A DNA stretch of 64,000 bases from Rhizomys pruinosus (GCA_009823505.1 VZQC01006884.1:1-64000), one strand, 5' to 3'. Positions 1 through 11,655 are shown, numbered from the stretch's first letter. Notes: generated from the sequence alone by a model not told the origin. Program-made: numbers and translations.

Positions 1-124
1 TTTGGTCTTTTCAAGACCTGTGGCCCCAGCTCTCCTGGAGACCAGGCTGGCCTTGAACTCACAGACATTCACCTGCCTCTGCCTCCTGAGTGCTAGGATT
101 AAAGGCATGCACCACGCCCGGCTG
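1..124 (-). mobile_element. B1 SINE, cut by window edge
   Basis: Antisense B1 (Alu-related, 7SL-derived). Seen: GACCAGGCTGGCCTTGAACTC, then CTGCCTCTGCCTCC, a GAGTGCT.GGATTAAAGGC box and a CACGCCCGGC head. The T-rich end lies at the window start, so the A-tail is truncated by the window. Confidence 0.93.
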
Positions 125-145
125 ATTTTAAAGCTTTCAAACACA

Positions 146-355
146 TTTTATTTATTATTTTTTGTGTATTGACGTATTGCCTGCATGTATGTAAGTTTAT
201 CCATGTCACGCAGTGCCTTCAGAGGTCAGTAGAAGGCATTGGATCCCCTGAAACTGGAGTTACAGTTTCTAGCTGCCATGTGGGTACCGCAAATGGAACC
301 CAAGTTCTCTGCGAGAGCAGCTGGGGCTCTTAGTTGGTGAGCTATCTCTCCAGCC
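146..355 (-). mobile_element. B2-superfamily SINE (B3-like)
   Basis: Antisense tRNA-derived SINE. It starts with a T-rich tail and ends with GAGCTATCTCTCCAGCC, the complement of the GGCTGGAGAGATGGCTC head. The middle matches the CAGAGGTC.G.AGA.GGC.TTGGAT region of B3-like elements. It lies directly between two antisense B1 copies. Confidence 0.9.
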
Positions 356-357
356 TT

Positions 358-530
358 AGTTTTTGTTGTTTGGTTTTAGTTTGTTTTGTTTTTGTTTTTT
401 GACAGAGTCTCCTTGTAGTCCCAACTGGCCTAAAACTCTTTATGTAGACCAGGCTGGCCTGGATCTGACCAAGATCCACCTGCCTCTGCCTTTGGAGAGC
501 TGGGATCAAGTGCATGAGCCACCTGGCCCC
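358..530 (-). mobile_element. B1 SINE
   Basis: Antisense B1 with a long T/G-rich tail, then a GACAGAGTCTCC box, GACCAGGCTGGCCTGG, CTGCCTCTGCCT and a diverged CACCTGGCCC head. Open frames here are translations of the SINE only. Confidence 0.88.
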
Positions 531-1523
531 GCTATTTCCAGTCTTAGTGAGCCGTCCAGCCGGAAGGAAGGTTTTCTTTATCCCTCCATTAGACTTCTTG
601 ATTGCTGTACAAACATCACCCAAGACCACAGAGTTTCCTTAGAGCTAGTGCTATGGCTGATCATTTTAGAAGTGTTTTCCAGTGTCCGTTTACTCTAAAG
701 AAATCCTAGGTCTGCAGGAATGTGTATTCAGTCACCTTTATGATAGAATACAGTGTGACTTATTAGAGGAGATAAAGGGAAAAAGGCAGCTTATTCTATA
801 GAGCAGAAAACTGTTAGGTGCTCAGGTCATGGGTCGTGGCCCCCTAGGATGGGAGCAAAGGGAACATACAAACCATTGTTTGAGATATTATATGGCTTTT
901 TGCCCCCAGCAATAGGCAGCAAGTTTCCATCTTCCTGTTGTTTTTTGGCCCTAATCGTATGTTCTATTCCTTCAACATGTAGACCAGAGGAGATTGGGGT
1001 CCTCACTCTAACCCCAGCCAATCAGCACTCCATTACTTGTGTACTCCTGGACAGAGACAAAGGGCAAACCCCTGCTGAAGAAGGGGCACATTTAGACCAA
1101 TGGAAAAAGGAATGGAGGGGATCCCAAGTGGGACATCCTAAAGCTAAACAAAAACCCGAGCCTGTGGGGGCCCCTTCTCTACCTGAGAAGTCTGAAACAC
1201 AATACACTTCACTTTATTTTGCTTCATGCTAAGCCATTTTCCATCTTTTAGTTCTTGAACTGCCAGAGTAAAAGAACTCACCTGACAGCTGGTATCTATC
1301 TCTAATTATGTCCTAAGACCAGGCTGTTCTGGCTACAGAGTGTAACTTAGGTCAAATTTCCAAATGCCACTGAATTTCAGATATTCTCTCTGAAGCTGGT
1401 TTAAAAATAACATTTAATATTTTTGTTCTTCCTCAAATCTAACTGGCAAATACTTAATAATTTTATTTGGAAGCAATGCCTAACAATATAATTTGCAATC
1501 AGATGTTAAAATGCTCTACATGC
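531..1523. other. Unique stretch, no gene seen
   Basis: Single-copy-looking DNA. A 127-codon open frame at 849-1232 has a short FEILYG-like run faintly like retroviral integrase ends, but flanking residues do not continue the family. I do not call a gene. Confidence 0.4.
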
Positions 1524-1701
1524 AGCCAGGCATGGTGGCCCACGCCTGTAGTCCCAGCACTTGGGAGGCAGAGCCAAGTGTATCTCTGTGAGTTCAAGGC
1601 CAGCCTGGTCAATAGAGCGAGCTACAGACCAGCTGGGAGTAAAGGGAACCCTGTCTCAAAAAACAAACAAACAACCCCCCCCCCAAAAAAAAAAAAAAAG
1701 C
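1524..1701 (+). mobile_element. B1 SINE, sense, full length
   Basis: Starts GCCAGGCATGGTGGC with CACGCCTGTAGTCCCAGCAC, then AGTTCAAGGCCAGCCTGGTC and CCCTGTCTCAAAAA. The tail has an unusual C-run (about 1676-1684) between two A-rich blocks. Confidence 0.95.
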
Positions 1702-1743
1702 AAAAATCTTTACATTTTACTGTGGCCACATTTAAAGACAGTG

Positions 1744-1975
1744 CTTAGCTCACAAGAAGGGGCCACAGCCACTGCTTATAGCAGGGGCTAAACCTCTAAG
1801 CTGAATGGAAGGGAACACAGCTCCAGTTGACTGGAGGGGAACTCATTTTCAGTTCACAGGAGAGGATCAGAAGAGACCACCAACCTGGCTCACAGCAGGG
1901 AATGCTAGCTCAAGGTTGAATGGATGGCACGACACAGTTCCAGGTTCAGAGGAGGGGACTACAAATCCAGCTCAT
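1744..1975. repeat. Degenerate ~33-bp tandem repeat
   Basis: A theme like TTCACAGGAGGGGAAC recurs roughly every 32-41 bp (near 1745, 1778, 1819, 1851, 1885 and 1945), giving about six very diverged units. Period and boundaries were judged by eye. Likely an old minisatellite. Confidence 0.5.
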
Positions 1976-2279
1976 TGACAAACTCTACTACCTACCAAGC
2001 TTCAACAATATTATCAATTTTTTCACTGTCCCTATTTTTGCCACTCATTCTATTTCCAAATTTCCCATCTATACAAAGTCTTTCATTATAATCATGTTAC
2101 TTCTTAAAGAAACAATTCTAATAAAGTATTTTAAAATAAAAAATAAGAGTATGCTTAGATTATTTCAAAGCATTATATGAAAACTGTGAGAGTCTAACAG
2201 CAAAATACAAATAAATTATAACCTGCCTATTTAGTGATTTCTACACTAATGCCCCAGTTGATTAATGTAATATTTAGCC

Positions 2280-2470
2280 ACAGGATTGAGTCCTCTGCAG
2301 TCATTAAAATGATAATAGTGGAAATATGCTACAGCATGGAAAATGTTTATAATATAATGCCAAATAAAAGTGCAGAATAACAAGTAATAAATGATCTCAT
2401 AATGTCAGCTCTGTAACCAGACACATAAAATATCACAAAGGTAGGAAACTATGGCTGATAAATTCCCTTA
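2280..2470 (+). mobile_element. Ancient L1 3'-end fragment
   Basis: GCAGTCATTAAAATGAT, then ACATGGAAAATG-like, ATAATATAATG and AAAAGTGCAGAATAAC follow in the order seen near the ORF2 end of old mammalian L1 elements. Highly diverged, with no intact frame. Confidence 0.5.
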
Positions 2471-2714
2471 ATCTTCAAAGCTCTTACAATATTTATTAAT
2501 GGATAGTTTACTCTTCTCTAAGGTAAAGGTAACTGAGTAATTTCTCAGATGTTTTCAGGTTGCTCTTTTCCCTTACTGTTTTGTGTCAGCCAACTCTACT
2601 CATTGTCATTCTAGATCCGGTTCTGGGCAGGCAATCTCTAAGTCTTTTACACAAACTAGAAATTTCAAAACCATAGGAATTTCAGTCACATTCCCTAATT
2701 CTCCACTGATAGAG

Positions 2715-2870
2715 GCAGCCTGGAGAGGGGGCTCAATAAGTAGGAACACTTGCAGCTCTTCCAAAAGACCTGAGTTGGGTTCCCAAGTCCACATTGAGCA
2801 GCTCACAACTAGCTGGGTCCTGGGAAATGAACTCGGGTCTTCTCCAAAAACAGCACATATCCTTAAGATC
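2715..2870 (+). mobile_element. B2-superfamily SINE, diverged
   Basis: GAGAGGGGGCTCAATAAGTA, then GCTCTTCCAAAAGACCTGAGTTGGGTTCCC-like text split over the element, then CAGCTCACAACTA. Head and B-box region are recognisable; the tail is lost. Confidence 0.6.
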
Positions 2871-2907
2871 TAATCCCCATTTTATAGATATACATACACC
2901 AAACACA

Positions 2908-2950
2908 ATATATATATATATATATGATATATATACATATATATATAATT
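2908..2950. repeat. (TA)n microsatellite
   Basis: Imperfect alternating TA run interrupted by GATA and CATA. Confidence 0.95.
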
Positions 2951-4814
2951 TAATAATAGATACATATTAAGCATCCAGTTAATGGCATTAGCTAATCAGG
3001 GAGTTAATCCAATGTACTATACAGTGGTATGTTCACTGTATGTCCATTGGAATTAATGCACGAAGGGCAAAATTAATTTCAAAAACAGTAAATCATGAGT
3101 GTTTTTGGACAATCAGATTGTTGGTGGTAGTTTTATACTGTGTGTTTCATATGTAATGTGAGTTAAAGCAAATGAGTCATCACATTGCTGCTGGTGAAAA
3201 TTGAGACTGTCAACATAGGAGTAGGAAAATGAAGCATCATGATGATAAATGAAAACTCTAGAACACCAAACTAGAATTGAAGACCTTCATATAAATTCAT
3301 GACATATTTTATTTTCTTCAAAAATATCCTTTGTTCTGTCAATGAAATCTCATTTAACCTTACAATTAATGATCAATTCAATAACAGCCAAGATCTTGTT
3401 GTTTGCATAAATTCCATTTTCCAACAGAAAAAAACTAGAGATTCTAACCCTGGAAACAGAAGAGACTAAACAACTTACATATCAGAAAGTAAGCTTCCCC
3501 CTAAACCTACTAGAGTTAGAGCCCACTGACTAAAGATAGAAAAAATTAGTTTTACAAAAATTCCTCAAAAGACAGGGAACCTAGAGTATACCTTGGTTAT
3601 CCTCAAAATATAATTTGAACAAATAATGTGTTTTTCTGGTTCAGCCATTTTCCTTTTAGAGTTGTTTGTGTTTTAAAATGAAGTACAGAACCCCCGGCAA
3701 TTCCATCACCGTAGAGAATGTTTTAATGTGCATAAAACATTGAATGTTTCTGTAAGTATATTTCATAGGAGATTTTCTATTTGTGATAGTGTGCTTACAA
3801 TTATATCTATCTTCCTTTTTATCACAAATATATGATGCTTGTTATTCATTCTTTGCATTTTAAGATTCAGCACATATTTGCTCTGTTGTTTTAAACATCA
3901 ACATGCCATAAACCAGGATCAGTCAAGTGTCTGTTTATTGCAATAGATGGGAAACTTCTGCAAAGTGTGTCCATTCCTATCTCCTATATAATACTTCCAC
4001 TTTATTTAGCCCTGCATTAATACTTTCATTTAAAGCATGATATTTCCTCCATGCTATTGCCCTTTAGTTCATCCTGAATGAAATACTTCCAAATTTTTAA
4101 CCATTCTGGGAACATATTCAATATCAGCCAAACCCATTTTATTTTATGTGACAGTCAATCTAATCAATGAAACAGAAATGGAAATAAAAGCTTAGTTGAT
4201 GCATGACAAACAAATAAACACTGGTGCCTAACTCTAGAAAACTTAGACTCTTATTTTCAGAATTTAGACAGCCATGAGAAGGAAAACATTTCTGTCCCCA
4301 CATATGTGTCTGTGTAAGAGAAGTAATCAAACAATTCCTGTATGATTGGTTATGCTCATTGCCCAAACCTGAGTCACAAGTCCAATCCTTGGGCTGCTAA
4401 GAAGGATATGCTTTGATAGTGGGAATGGGCAGCTCCCACTTAAAAGCAAAATAAATATTCCCCAAGGGGCGAGGGATTATGTGCACAGAAAAATAAACAC
4501 TTCTTAAACAAGATAGAGCAATCAGACCACTGTAAGTTAGTCGAAAGGAAGCAAATAGAGATCCAATTCATTGGGGACAAAGACAATTCATACTCAATGC
4601 TGGATTTAGAAAGTTAATTTTATTTGAACTGCAGTTTTCTTCTGTATAAAACTGAAAAGACAATCACATACTGTGTTAAAATCAAAGGGTAAGTTGAGTA
4701 TCTACCACATGCCACATTTCTTGCTGAACAGTGAGCAATCAAAAGCAAAAAAAAAAAACCAAAACAAAACAAAAGAAAAACAGAAAAAAGGGATTTAGCT
4801 CTCTTCAAGACTGT
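2951..4814. other. AT-rich unique stretch
   Basis: About 1.9 kb without a recognisable SINE, recent L1 or supported coding frame. No splice-flanked exon or promoter can be supported by eye. Confidence 0.45.
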
Positions 4815-5180
4815 CTTAGTTTCTTTTCCTGTTGCTGTAATAAAAGAGAGTGAGGAAACTGAGAAAGGGTTTGTTTTAACATAGAGTTCAAGGATACAAT
4901 CCACCATGGTGGGGAAATGAAGGCAGCAGAGCTTGAGTCAGCCAGTCACCACCTCACATTCACCATCAGGAAGCAGAAGGAGATGAGTGCAGGCTACTGC
5001 TCAGCTCCCTTTCTCCACTCATTTACTCCAAGATTCCAGCCAGGAACTGGCACCAGCCACACTGTACTGATAGCACTACCTCAATTAACACCATAAGACT
5101 AATTTCCTACAGGCATGCCTAGAAATACATCTCCTAGGTGAGTGTAGATTCTGTCAAGTTGACAATTAATACTAACCATC
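4815..5180 (+). mobile_element. Rodent LTR-like dispersed repeat
   Basis: Resembles the common rodent repeat with TTTC..TGTTGCTGTAATAAA near the start, CATGGTGGGGAAATGAAGGCAGC inside, and AGTTGACAATTAATACTAACCATCA at the end. TG and CA termini suit a MaLR/ERVL-type LTR, but the 5-bp flanks (AAGAC and AAACG) do not match, so class is tentative. A related copy lies near 26.6 kb. Confidence 0.55.
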
Positions 5181-5264
5181 AAAACGACCACCAAAAGCTT
5201 CATCTCATACAAGAATCCTCCATCAATTGTTTCTCCCTTTATTTGGAACCTATAAAATTCTATT

Positions 5265-5366
5265 GTTGGGGCTGGAGGGATGGCCCAGGAGTTAAGAGCA
5301 TAAGCTGCTCTCGAAGAGGACCCAGATTTGATTCCCAGGCCCCTACATGGCAGCTAACAATTGTCT
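5265..5366 (+). mobile_element. B2-superfamily SINE, 5' half of split copy
   Basis: GGGGCTGGAGGGATGGCCCAG head, GCTGCTCTCGAAGAGGACCC and a B-box-like GATTTGATTCCC. Homology stops near ACAATTGTCTG and resumes about 470 bp later, so a younger element has split it. Confidence 0.8.
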
Positions 5367-5836
5367 GTTGGAAATCTGAATGGTATACCTTAGGCCAAGT
5401 GGAACTTGAAACTTTAGTAGCCAGGCCTACACCTCTGCTGGTAAATCTGGGGCAAGGAGGGTGGGGGGACTGAGCACAGTGTCTCTAGAACTCGTCATGC
5501 TGAACACACATAGCCACAGAGCTGGCAAAGGGAAGTTGGCCCGGGTTGGAAGTTTTTAGAGTTAGTTCCTTGTTCTGAAAAAGCATCTTGATTGATGACC
5601 CTCAGCATATTTTCCAACAAACGAGCCCATTATATAATGGTCCCCCGGTCACATAGTAAAAAGTCAGACATCATGTTTATCAGATTGGACCCTGGAACTT
5701 TGCTTGTGGCTTTGAACATAACTGCCAAGTCTTTGTGTATTTAAGCTTGTGAAATCCCAAAATAAAGGACTTGTTGCACACACATCCAAGAGTCTAATTC
5801 TGACCCTCCAACCTCACAGTTCCAGAGCAGGAACCC
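5367..5836 (+). mobile_element. LTR-like insert inside a B2 SINE
   Basis: Starts TGTTGGAAATCTG at the point where the SINE breaks. Near its 3' part it has a TATA-like GTATTTAAG, a poly-A signal AATAAAGG and TTGCACAC, an arrangement typical of retroviral LTRs (ERVK-like start). Target duplication is not cleanly readable. No coding remains; it would be a solo LTR. Confidence 0.5.
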
Positions 5837-5965
5837 CTGAAATCATCCATAACTCCAGTTTCAGGGGATCTTCACCCTCTTCTGACCTCTGCAGACATTG
5901 CACAACACAGGTGCACTTGTGTACATGCAGGCAATACACTCATGTAGCCTCCATAGGCTAATAGT
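5837..5965 (+). mobile_element. B2-superfamily SINE, 3' half of split copy
   Basis: ATCATCCATAACTCCAGTTT, then CAGGGGATC, CCTCTTCTGACCTCTGCAG, a GTGCAC step and ACATGCAGGCAATACACTCAT. It continues the B3-like 3' half of the copy whose 5' half ends at 5366. Confidence 0.78.
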
Positions 5966-6027
5966 ACAAATTATTCAGAAACTAACTGTTCAAGTTCCTG
6001 AAAGATTGAGGTCATTTTTTTGTTCAC

Positions 6028-6600
6028 TAACATTGTGCTGGTTAGCTTTTAGTGATTTTCACATAAGCCAGAATCACCTGGAAAGAGGAATCCTCAATTG
6101 TGAAATTGTCTCCATCAGACTGACTTGTGAGATATTTTCTTTTCGTTGGTGGTGGTGGTGGTCTTTTTTTGAGACAGGGTTTCCCTGTAGCAGATGCCCT
6201 GGAACTCACTATGTATACCAGGCTGGCTTTGAACTCACAGAGATCTGCCTGCCTCTGCCTCCCAAGTGTTGGGATTAATGGCATGTGCCACCATGCCTGG
6301 CTGAGACACTGTCTTTATTGCTCACTGATGAAGGAATGCTCAGCCCACTTTGAGTGGTGCCATCCTAGGCAGGTGGGTCTGGGAAGCATAAAAATGGTAG
6401 TTGTGCAAGCCAAAGGAAGCAAGTCAAGCATCATCCCTTCATCTCAGCTCAGTTTTTGCCTCAATGTTCTTGACTTTAGTACCTACCTTGGCTTCCCTCA
6501 AGGAATTATGACATGGAAGTGGAGGCCAAACAAACTTTTTCCTACTCAAGATGTGTTTGGTGCTTTATCACAGCAAAAGAAAAGGAAACTAGAACAGTCA
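6028..6600 (+). mobile_element. Rodent LTR-like repeat, split by B1
   Basis: AATCACCTGGAAAGAGGAA, CTCAATTGTGAAATTGTC, TCCATCAGACTG, then after a B1, CAGCCCACTTTGAGTGGTGCC, TGACATGGAAGT and TTATCACAGCAAAAG. Same family as 20.4-20.8 kb and the fragment at 55.8 kb. Probable LTR by resemblance; family name not assigned. Confidence 0.6.
6136..6302 (-). mobile_element. B1 SINE inserted in LTR-like repeat
   Basis: Antisense B1: GAGACAGGGTTTCCCTG, ACCAGGCTGGC, CTGCCTCTGCCTCCC, GGGATTAATGGC and a CATGCCTGGC head. The tail carries (GGT)n. Flanks GAGATATTTTCTTT and GAGACACTGTCTTT look like a worn target duplication. Confidence 0.88.
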
Positions 6601-6869
6601 CAAGATCCAGCAAATGGAACTTTGGACTCATGTACCAAAGGATGAATGAAATCATTTATGAGAATACTGGATAATACATATGAAGCCATGTTCAATTGGA
6701 GGATGTGATAGGTACCAGAATGGTTAACTGAGAGAAGCTGTGTCAACAAAGTAAGCTTCTGTGCATTTTCGTAGTTACCTAGGGTATAGGAGAAAGGGCA
6801 TAGGCTGTAAGTAGATAGACTGAGTATCAAAAGCCTGAAACTAAAGAATTTTTATCCTTGGTTGAAAGG

Positions 6870-7195
6870 AAGCTTCAGTGAGTAAAGTGTGAGGACCTGA
6901 CTTCAAATCTCTAGAAAACAGGTAACAGTCAGACACATCTTATGAGTGTCTGTTATATCAGTTCTCCAGTGGGGAAGATGGCAGGTAGACACAGGAAGAT
7001 TCATGGAAGCTCAAAAGCCAGCTAGCATGATGCTCATAGTGGAAAAACATGAGACTCAGTCTCAAACAATGTGAAAGGCAGGAACTGAAAACAAAGGTTG
7101 TCATCTGACTTCTTTACACATGTCGTGGTACATATATGCTTACACTCACAGACAAGCAAGCATAAGCATGTGCACATAAAAATATAAAAATAGAA
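6870..7195 (+). mobile_element. B4-type SINE, diverged
   Basis: tRNA/ID-like 5' part (AGCTTCAGTGAGTAAAGTG, GAGGACCTGACTTCAAAT), B1-like centre (GGCAGGTAGACACAGGAAGA, GAGACTCAGTCTCAAACA) and a CATCTGACTTC, CACATG, ACACTCA tail. This order is that of B4. Confidence 0.65.
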
Positions 7196-7199
7196 TACT

Positions 7200-8835
7200 T
7201 TATCCTTTAATGTCCATGGATTCAGTCATACAGAATAGAGCTACTTAGATGCTGAAAACCATCACAATGATGTAAATCAATGACTCACTGGATGGTACAA
7301 TAATCATTAAGAGGTTAGACATTGAAATAAAGTTTTATTTAAACTTGGTGTTCACTTTTCAGGATCTTTGTGAATGTAGGAAAACTGTACAAGCCAGATA
7401 AGGTTTTAGAATTTTCAGTGAGGGACTTCTCTGGGAGATATGAGAGTCACTAAGAGGGTGCAGGTAAATCACAGAATGCAAAACACACAGCTGAAGCTGA
7501 GAAAGAACAGAAACAGTGGCTGAGGTTAGTTTTGCCATTAGGTTGCCTGAGGAGTGGAGGCAGCCTGAATGGAATTAATTTGAGTTAAAGAAGCTCCTAC
7601 CTATTCACCACAACTGCCTCTCTCTCTCTCAGAGTATAGGAAAGGTTGTGCATACTAAGTACTTGCTCCACCCTCCTGCACCTGCCCACTCTGGACTACA
7701 TTTTCAACTCCATTTTCATTTGTTTCATTCACAGTGGATAACAACAATAGATCAGACAATGGTTAATACCATAGTTTTCAGTTTTCTCTTCTCTAAGGAA
7801 TCCACAGGGTTTTTTGAAATCTATCTCCATGTTTGGGCTTCACTGGACTTAAGACCTGAATAATGACTGAAATTGAAAAATAAGATTCAGTCACTCATCA
7901 TTTTGGTAGAAATTTTAGATTCCCATGTGAACAATTCTATCAGATTTGGAGAACATCACCCAGTTCTGGCTGAAGACAAATATTCTGTGATATGCATAGA
8001 TGTCTAGAGAGAGAGGAAGGAGAAAATCACCCACAGGTGGTAGGTGCTGAATATTTCATCACTTAGGGTGAAAGGTCCATTGTAGTAATAAATAAACGAG
8101 ACTTCTGAAATCAGGCTGGAGACAAGGACAAAATTCAGAAGTTTTGAATTTCCAAATAATCTTCCTAATAATTTCATCCGAAGCCCTCTGAATATACTCT
8201 TTAAAATAAAACGTGAAAGTAGGTATTGAGGAGCAAATGCGTTTTCTATGTCAATTAGAAAGGGAATTCTCAGGTAATTCCTAGTGTGAGAGGTTGCAGG
8301 CACATACAGAGATTTGTAATACTCTATAATAGTTTTTTCACCTTCAATTGAGTATGAGACTTCACAATTTAACCTCAATTAAATAGCATGTTAGTCTATT
8401 ACAATTAGTTAAATTAATGTTCTGAATAGGAAAATGATGGTTTTGAACAGGCAGTAATTAAGAGCCTTTAAGCACCCTCCTAAAGGCCAATCCCATTCTC
8501 TTGTCTATGTAACAACCTGGAAAGGTTCATTTTATACAAACCAGTTCACTCACTGCTGGTTTCTGAAACTAGCATACCCAAACCCAAATAGTTTCTTTAG
8601 TTTTTCTTACCTTCCATTACTTCTTTACTTTACCATGAGACCCTGAACTCTTTTCATAATGTGGACCTTTTAGCCCTACTAAGCTCCCACAAACCTCGGA
8701 GGTAATTCCTGCTCATGGGTACACTACCAGTTGTTTGTCTTTGTGCATATAAATGTTTCCTTCTATTACATTAAAAAGAACTTTTGATGAAATAGTGTTT
8801 AGCTAAGGACCTCCTTATATTGCCAAATGCATACA
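7200..8835. other. Unique stretch, no gene seen
   Basis: Short open frames (7648-7863 plus; 8004-8378 minus, 124 codons) lack recognisable domains. A short TC run sits near 7620. No annotated class is supported. Confidence 0.4.
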
Positions 8836-8839
8836 CTTC

Positions 8840-9582
8840 ACCACTTGTCAAAGAAGCTTCTCTTTGAACAGATGGAGGCTACTGCAGAACTCTACAACTT
8901 GTCAGACACAGAAAATATACATCTGAAATATGCTCAATCCTAGGATGTACATCTACAGTTGAACCTCTATACCCAATCCTCATGGAACATAGCAGCATGC
9001 GGGGCATAGAGAAAACAAGTGCATCCCTCAAATCTCACTAGTGAAGCTTCTTTATACAATAGAGTGAATGCAAACAGAAGGCCACAACTGGCCAACATTC
9101 AAAGAACGGGAGTCTCCAGAGTATGTATCTTTGGCTAGTACTCAGATATTAAACCTCACCCACCCTGGCTCATTGGGGAATAAGGGTCTGATGCATGAAC
9201 ATAGGGAGGCAGAGGCCTACAGACTACTAGAAGCTTGCACATGTGAACTTGTAGCGATGATGGCATCAGGCACAGGACTCATGCCAACTTGGACAAGGAC
9301 TCAGAGTAGAACAAGAGAAATGGGTAGGGGACTCACCCTAGACTGAGAACTACTAGAGACTGATTACGGCTTGGTGAGGAAGAGTATACCTTAAGATTTC
9401 TAGAGGTGCTGACTGGACTCCAGAGATTTGTACCAAAGGACATCTGGGTTCAAAAGCTTGACTGGATAGGACTTAACCTGGATGGTGTAATGCATGAGTT
9501 CTGATAGGAGGTTGAGACATGGGGGCGCTAAATTTGATTAGGAACTGTTGTATGAAACGTACAAATGCTCAATTAAAAAAAG
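8840..9582 (+). mobile_element. L1-related 3'-UTR fragment
   Basis: GAAGCTTCTCTTTGAACAGATGG, ACTGCAGAACTCTACAAC and later CCACAACTGGCCAACATTC resemble rodent L1-associated 3' sequence. It ends GTTGTATGAAACGTACAAATGC, CAATTAAAAAAAG, the same ending style as the L1 3' end at 36.5-36.7 kb. Old, no ORF2 left. Confidence 0.55.
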
Positions 9583-10440
9583 ATATAAAATGCCAGTTTT
9601 ATGGAGAGGTAGGCATCATTTTAAGGTCTAACTATTTAGCAAGATGTATGAATGATTAATGTATGAGAAAATGTGAATTTAATACCCATCCAAAACTTGT
9701 TAGAATAAATGATTTTTATGTTTCTATTAAAAAATGCCACTAATGCTGTGGCCATTAATACAAGCAACTCGCACAAATACTGGCTGGCCAAAAGGAGAAA
9801 GCCAGTCTTGCTGAACCTGTGACCTCCACTTTCAGTGATAGACCTTGTCTCAAAAATTATGGTGGAAAGGTACTGAGAAACACACTCAGTGTTGGCCTCT
9901 ATCCTCCAGATGCATATGCATACATAGCACACACACTAACGCTCACACTCTTCCAACTTAAATGCACTGAAAGTTTAGGGCACATAAAATCATTGATGAA
10001 ATACCCTAATAGCTTTGGTTTTGGCTAAGTGGGAGAAGAAAAAGGAGAGTCGATTCCAATGGAAACGGCAAGTTACATGGGAATAGTGTCAGGAAGGGTA
10101 GAGGATGTGCAGGTACGGATGGGGAGTCTGATAAAGATATCTATAGAATACTCCATCATTTCATCCCAGCTTCCTACAGAAACTCCAAGTAGAAACTGAA
10201 GAAAATATATTCTCATGGGGTTTATAGAATGAGCAGCATACTGGAATAGTTTTCACCCAGCTGTCAGAAACCTCATGTGCTAAAGAGAAGGTATGGTCAA
10301 ATTCTTTTAGGCTCAGGGTTGCATGAGGAAAGCAATAGTTTTGGAAGATCAATTTATTCAGGGAAGTAGGTGAGAGAGGGAAGAAGCCAAATGAAATTTT
10401 TACTTTCCAATTAATTAGGAAAAACAACTCAAATAGTTTA
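9583..10440. other. Unique stretch, no gene seen
   Basis: AT-rich non-repetitive DNA with only short open frames. Confidence 0.4.
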
Positions 10441-10444
10441 AATA

Positions 10445-10636
10445 TTTTAATTTGTTATTATTTATGTGTATGTACACACATGCAGGTGACCACAGGGGCC
10501 AGAAGATGGTGTCACATCTTCTGGAGCTGCAGTTACACGTGATTCTAGGCCCCTGGGTATGGGTGCTGGGAAAATAACTCAGTTCATTTGCAAGAACAGC
10601 AAATACTCTTAACTGCTGAGCCATTTCTCCAGCCCT
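10445..10636 (-). mobile_element. B2-superfamily SINE
   Basis: Antisense: TATTTATGTGTATGTACACAC tail, GGCCAGAAGATGGTGTCAC, GGGTGCTGGGAA, then CTTAACTGCTGAGCCATTTC and TCCAGCCC head. Confidence 0.88.
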
Positions 10637-10639
10637 GAA

Positions 10640-11325
10640 TATTTTGGTTTTCCATGTCAAGATTCAGACTATATGGTACCTATAGACTGATTTGTTTTAT
10701 TTAGCTTCATTATAATTTAATCCCTACATAGACTACCATGATTTAAAATAGCAATATGTATGCATGCAAGACTTTTATCCTCCTCCCCCTGCCCACCCAG
10801 CAACTGCCCTTTAAAATTTTTGGATAACATCTCATTATTTCTTGGGATATGGAGGTGGCAAGATGAATAATTGTGTCATCTTTTTCTGTTTTAATATTTT
10901 AAAAGAGATTGTATTTCTGTATTCTGGAGACCATGACTTTTCATCATTTTCAAGAAAGCTTCTCTTTCTTGAGCTCTGTGTTGCTACAGGAACTAACTGA
11001 GAGACATATACTTGATGGGGATGACCAAGAATTTATGTTTCTGTTTAATCATTGTGTTGAAGGTTCAGTGTATCTCTTTAAAATTTTATCCCTGAGGAAC
11101 TTTCAATTCTGGGAGGTTGACAGTCACAGAGTAAGCATAAGACACTGGATCAGAGAATTTTGTAGTGTTACAGCTAATCTGAGGATATCACAGATAATTC
11201 TTCCACTTTCAGGATCAAGGGGGTTCAAAAAACCCAAAGTACCAGAGTGGTTTCCTAATTTCCTTGTGTTCACATTATCAATAGACAAGCTACTCTTATG
11301 AATGCAATTCATTCATGTTTATTTG
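10640..11325. other. Unique stretch with a 130-codon open frame
   Basis: A plus-strand frame at 10909-11301 starts with ATG and is not low complexity, but I recognise no domain, no promoter and no splice context. Treated as chance. Confidence 0.35.
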
Positions 11326-11329
11326 TTTT

Positions 11330-11655
11330 AACTTTATGTATTTATTCTTCATGTTGGGTGTGTACTGTGGGGTTGTGCATGCCAGGACATGAGTGGAGAA
11401 CTCTAGAGTCAATTCTTTCTGCCCACTTGTTGTGACAGGGTCGCTTCTTGTTTCTGCTACTGCTGTGTGCATCCCAGAGTAGCTGCTCATAAGCTTCCAG
11501 GCCCTTCTCCTATGTCTGCCTGCTATCTTGTCACAGGAGTGCTGGGATTACAGATGCATGCCACTGCGTCTGGCTTTTTATGTGGGTTCAGGGAATCAAA
11601 CTCAAATCGCCAGGCCTGAAGGACAAGTGTTTTTACCTGCTGACCCTTCTCCCCA
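11330..11655 (-). mobile_element. B4-type SINE
   Basis: Antisense: GT-rich end, TGTGACAGGGTCGC, then a B1-like GAGTGCTGGGATTACAG, ATGCATGCCACTGCGTCTGG, TTTTTATGTGGGTTCAGGG and a tRNA-like CTTTTTACCTGCTGACCC. Confidence 0.8.

Noticed and set aside
363..698. 111-codon frame
   Set aside because: Reads through an antisense B1; SINE-derived.
849..1232. 127-codon frame with an FEILYG-like run
   Set aside because: One short match to retroviral integrase ends is not supported by upstream or downstream residues.
10909..11301. 130-codon frame
   Set aside because: Unrecognised, no gene context.
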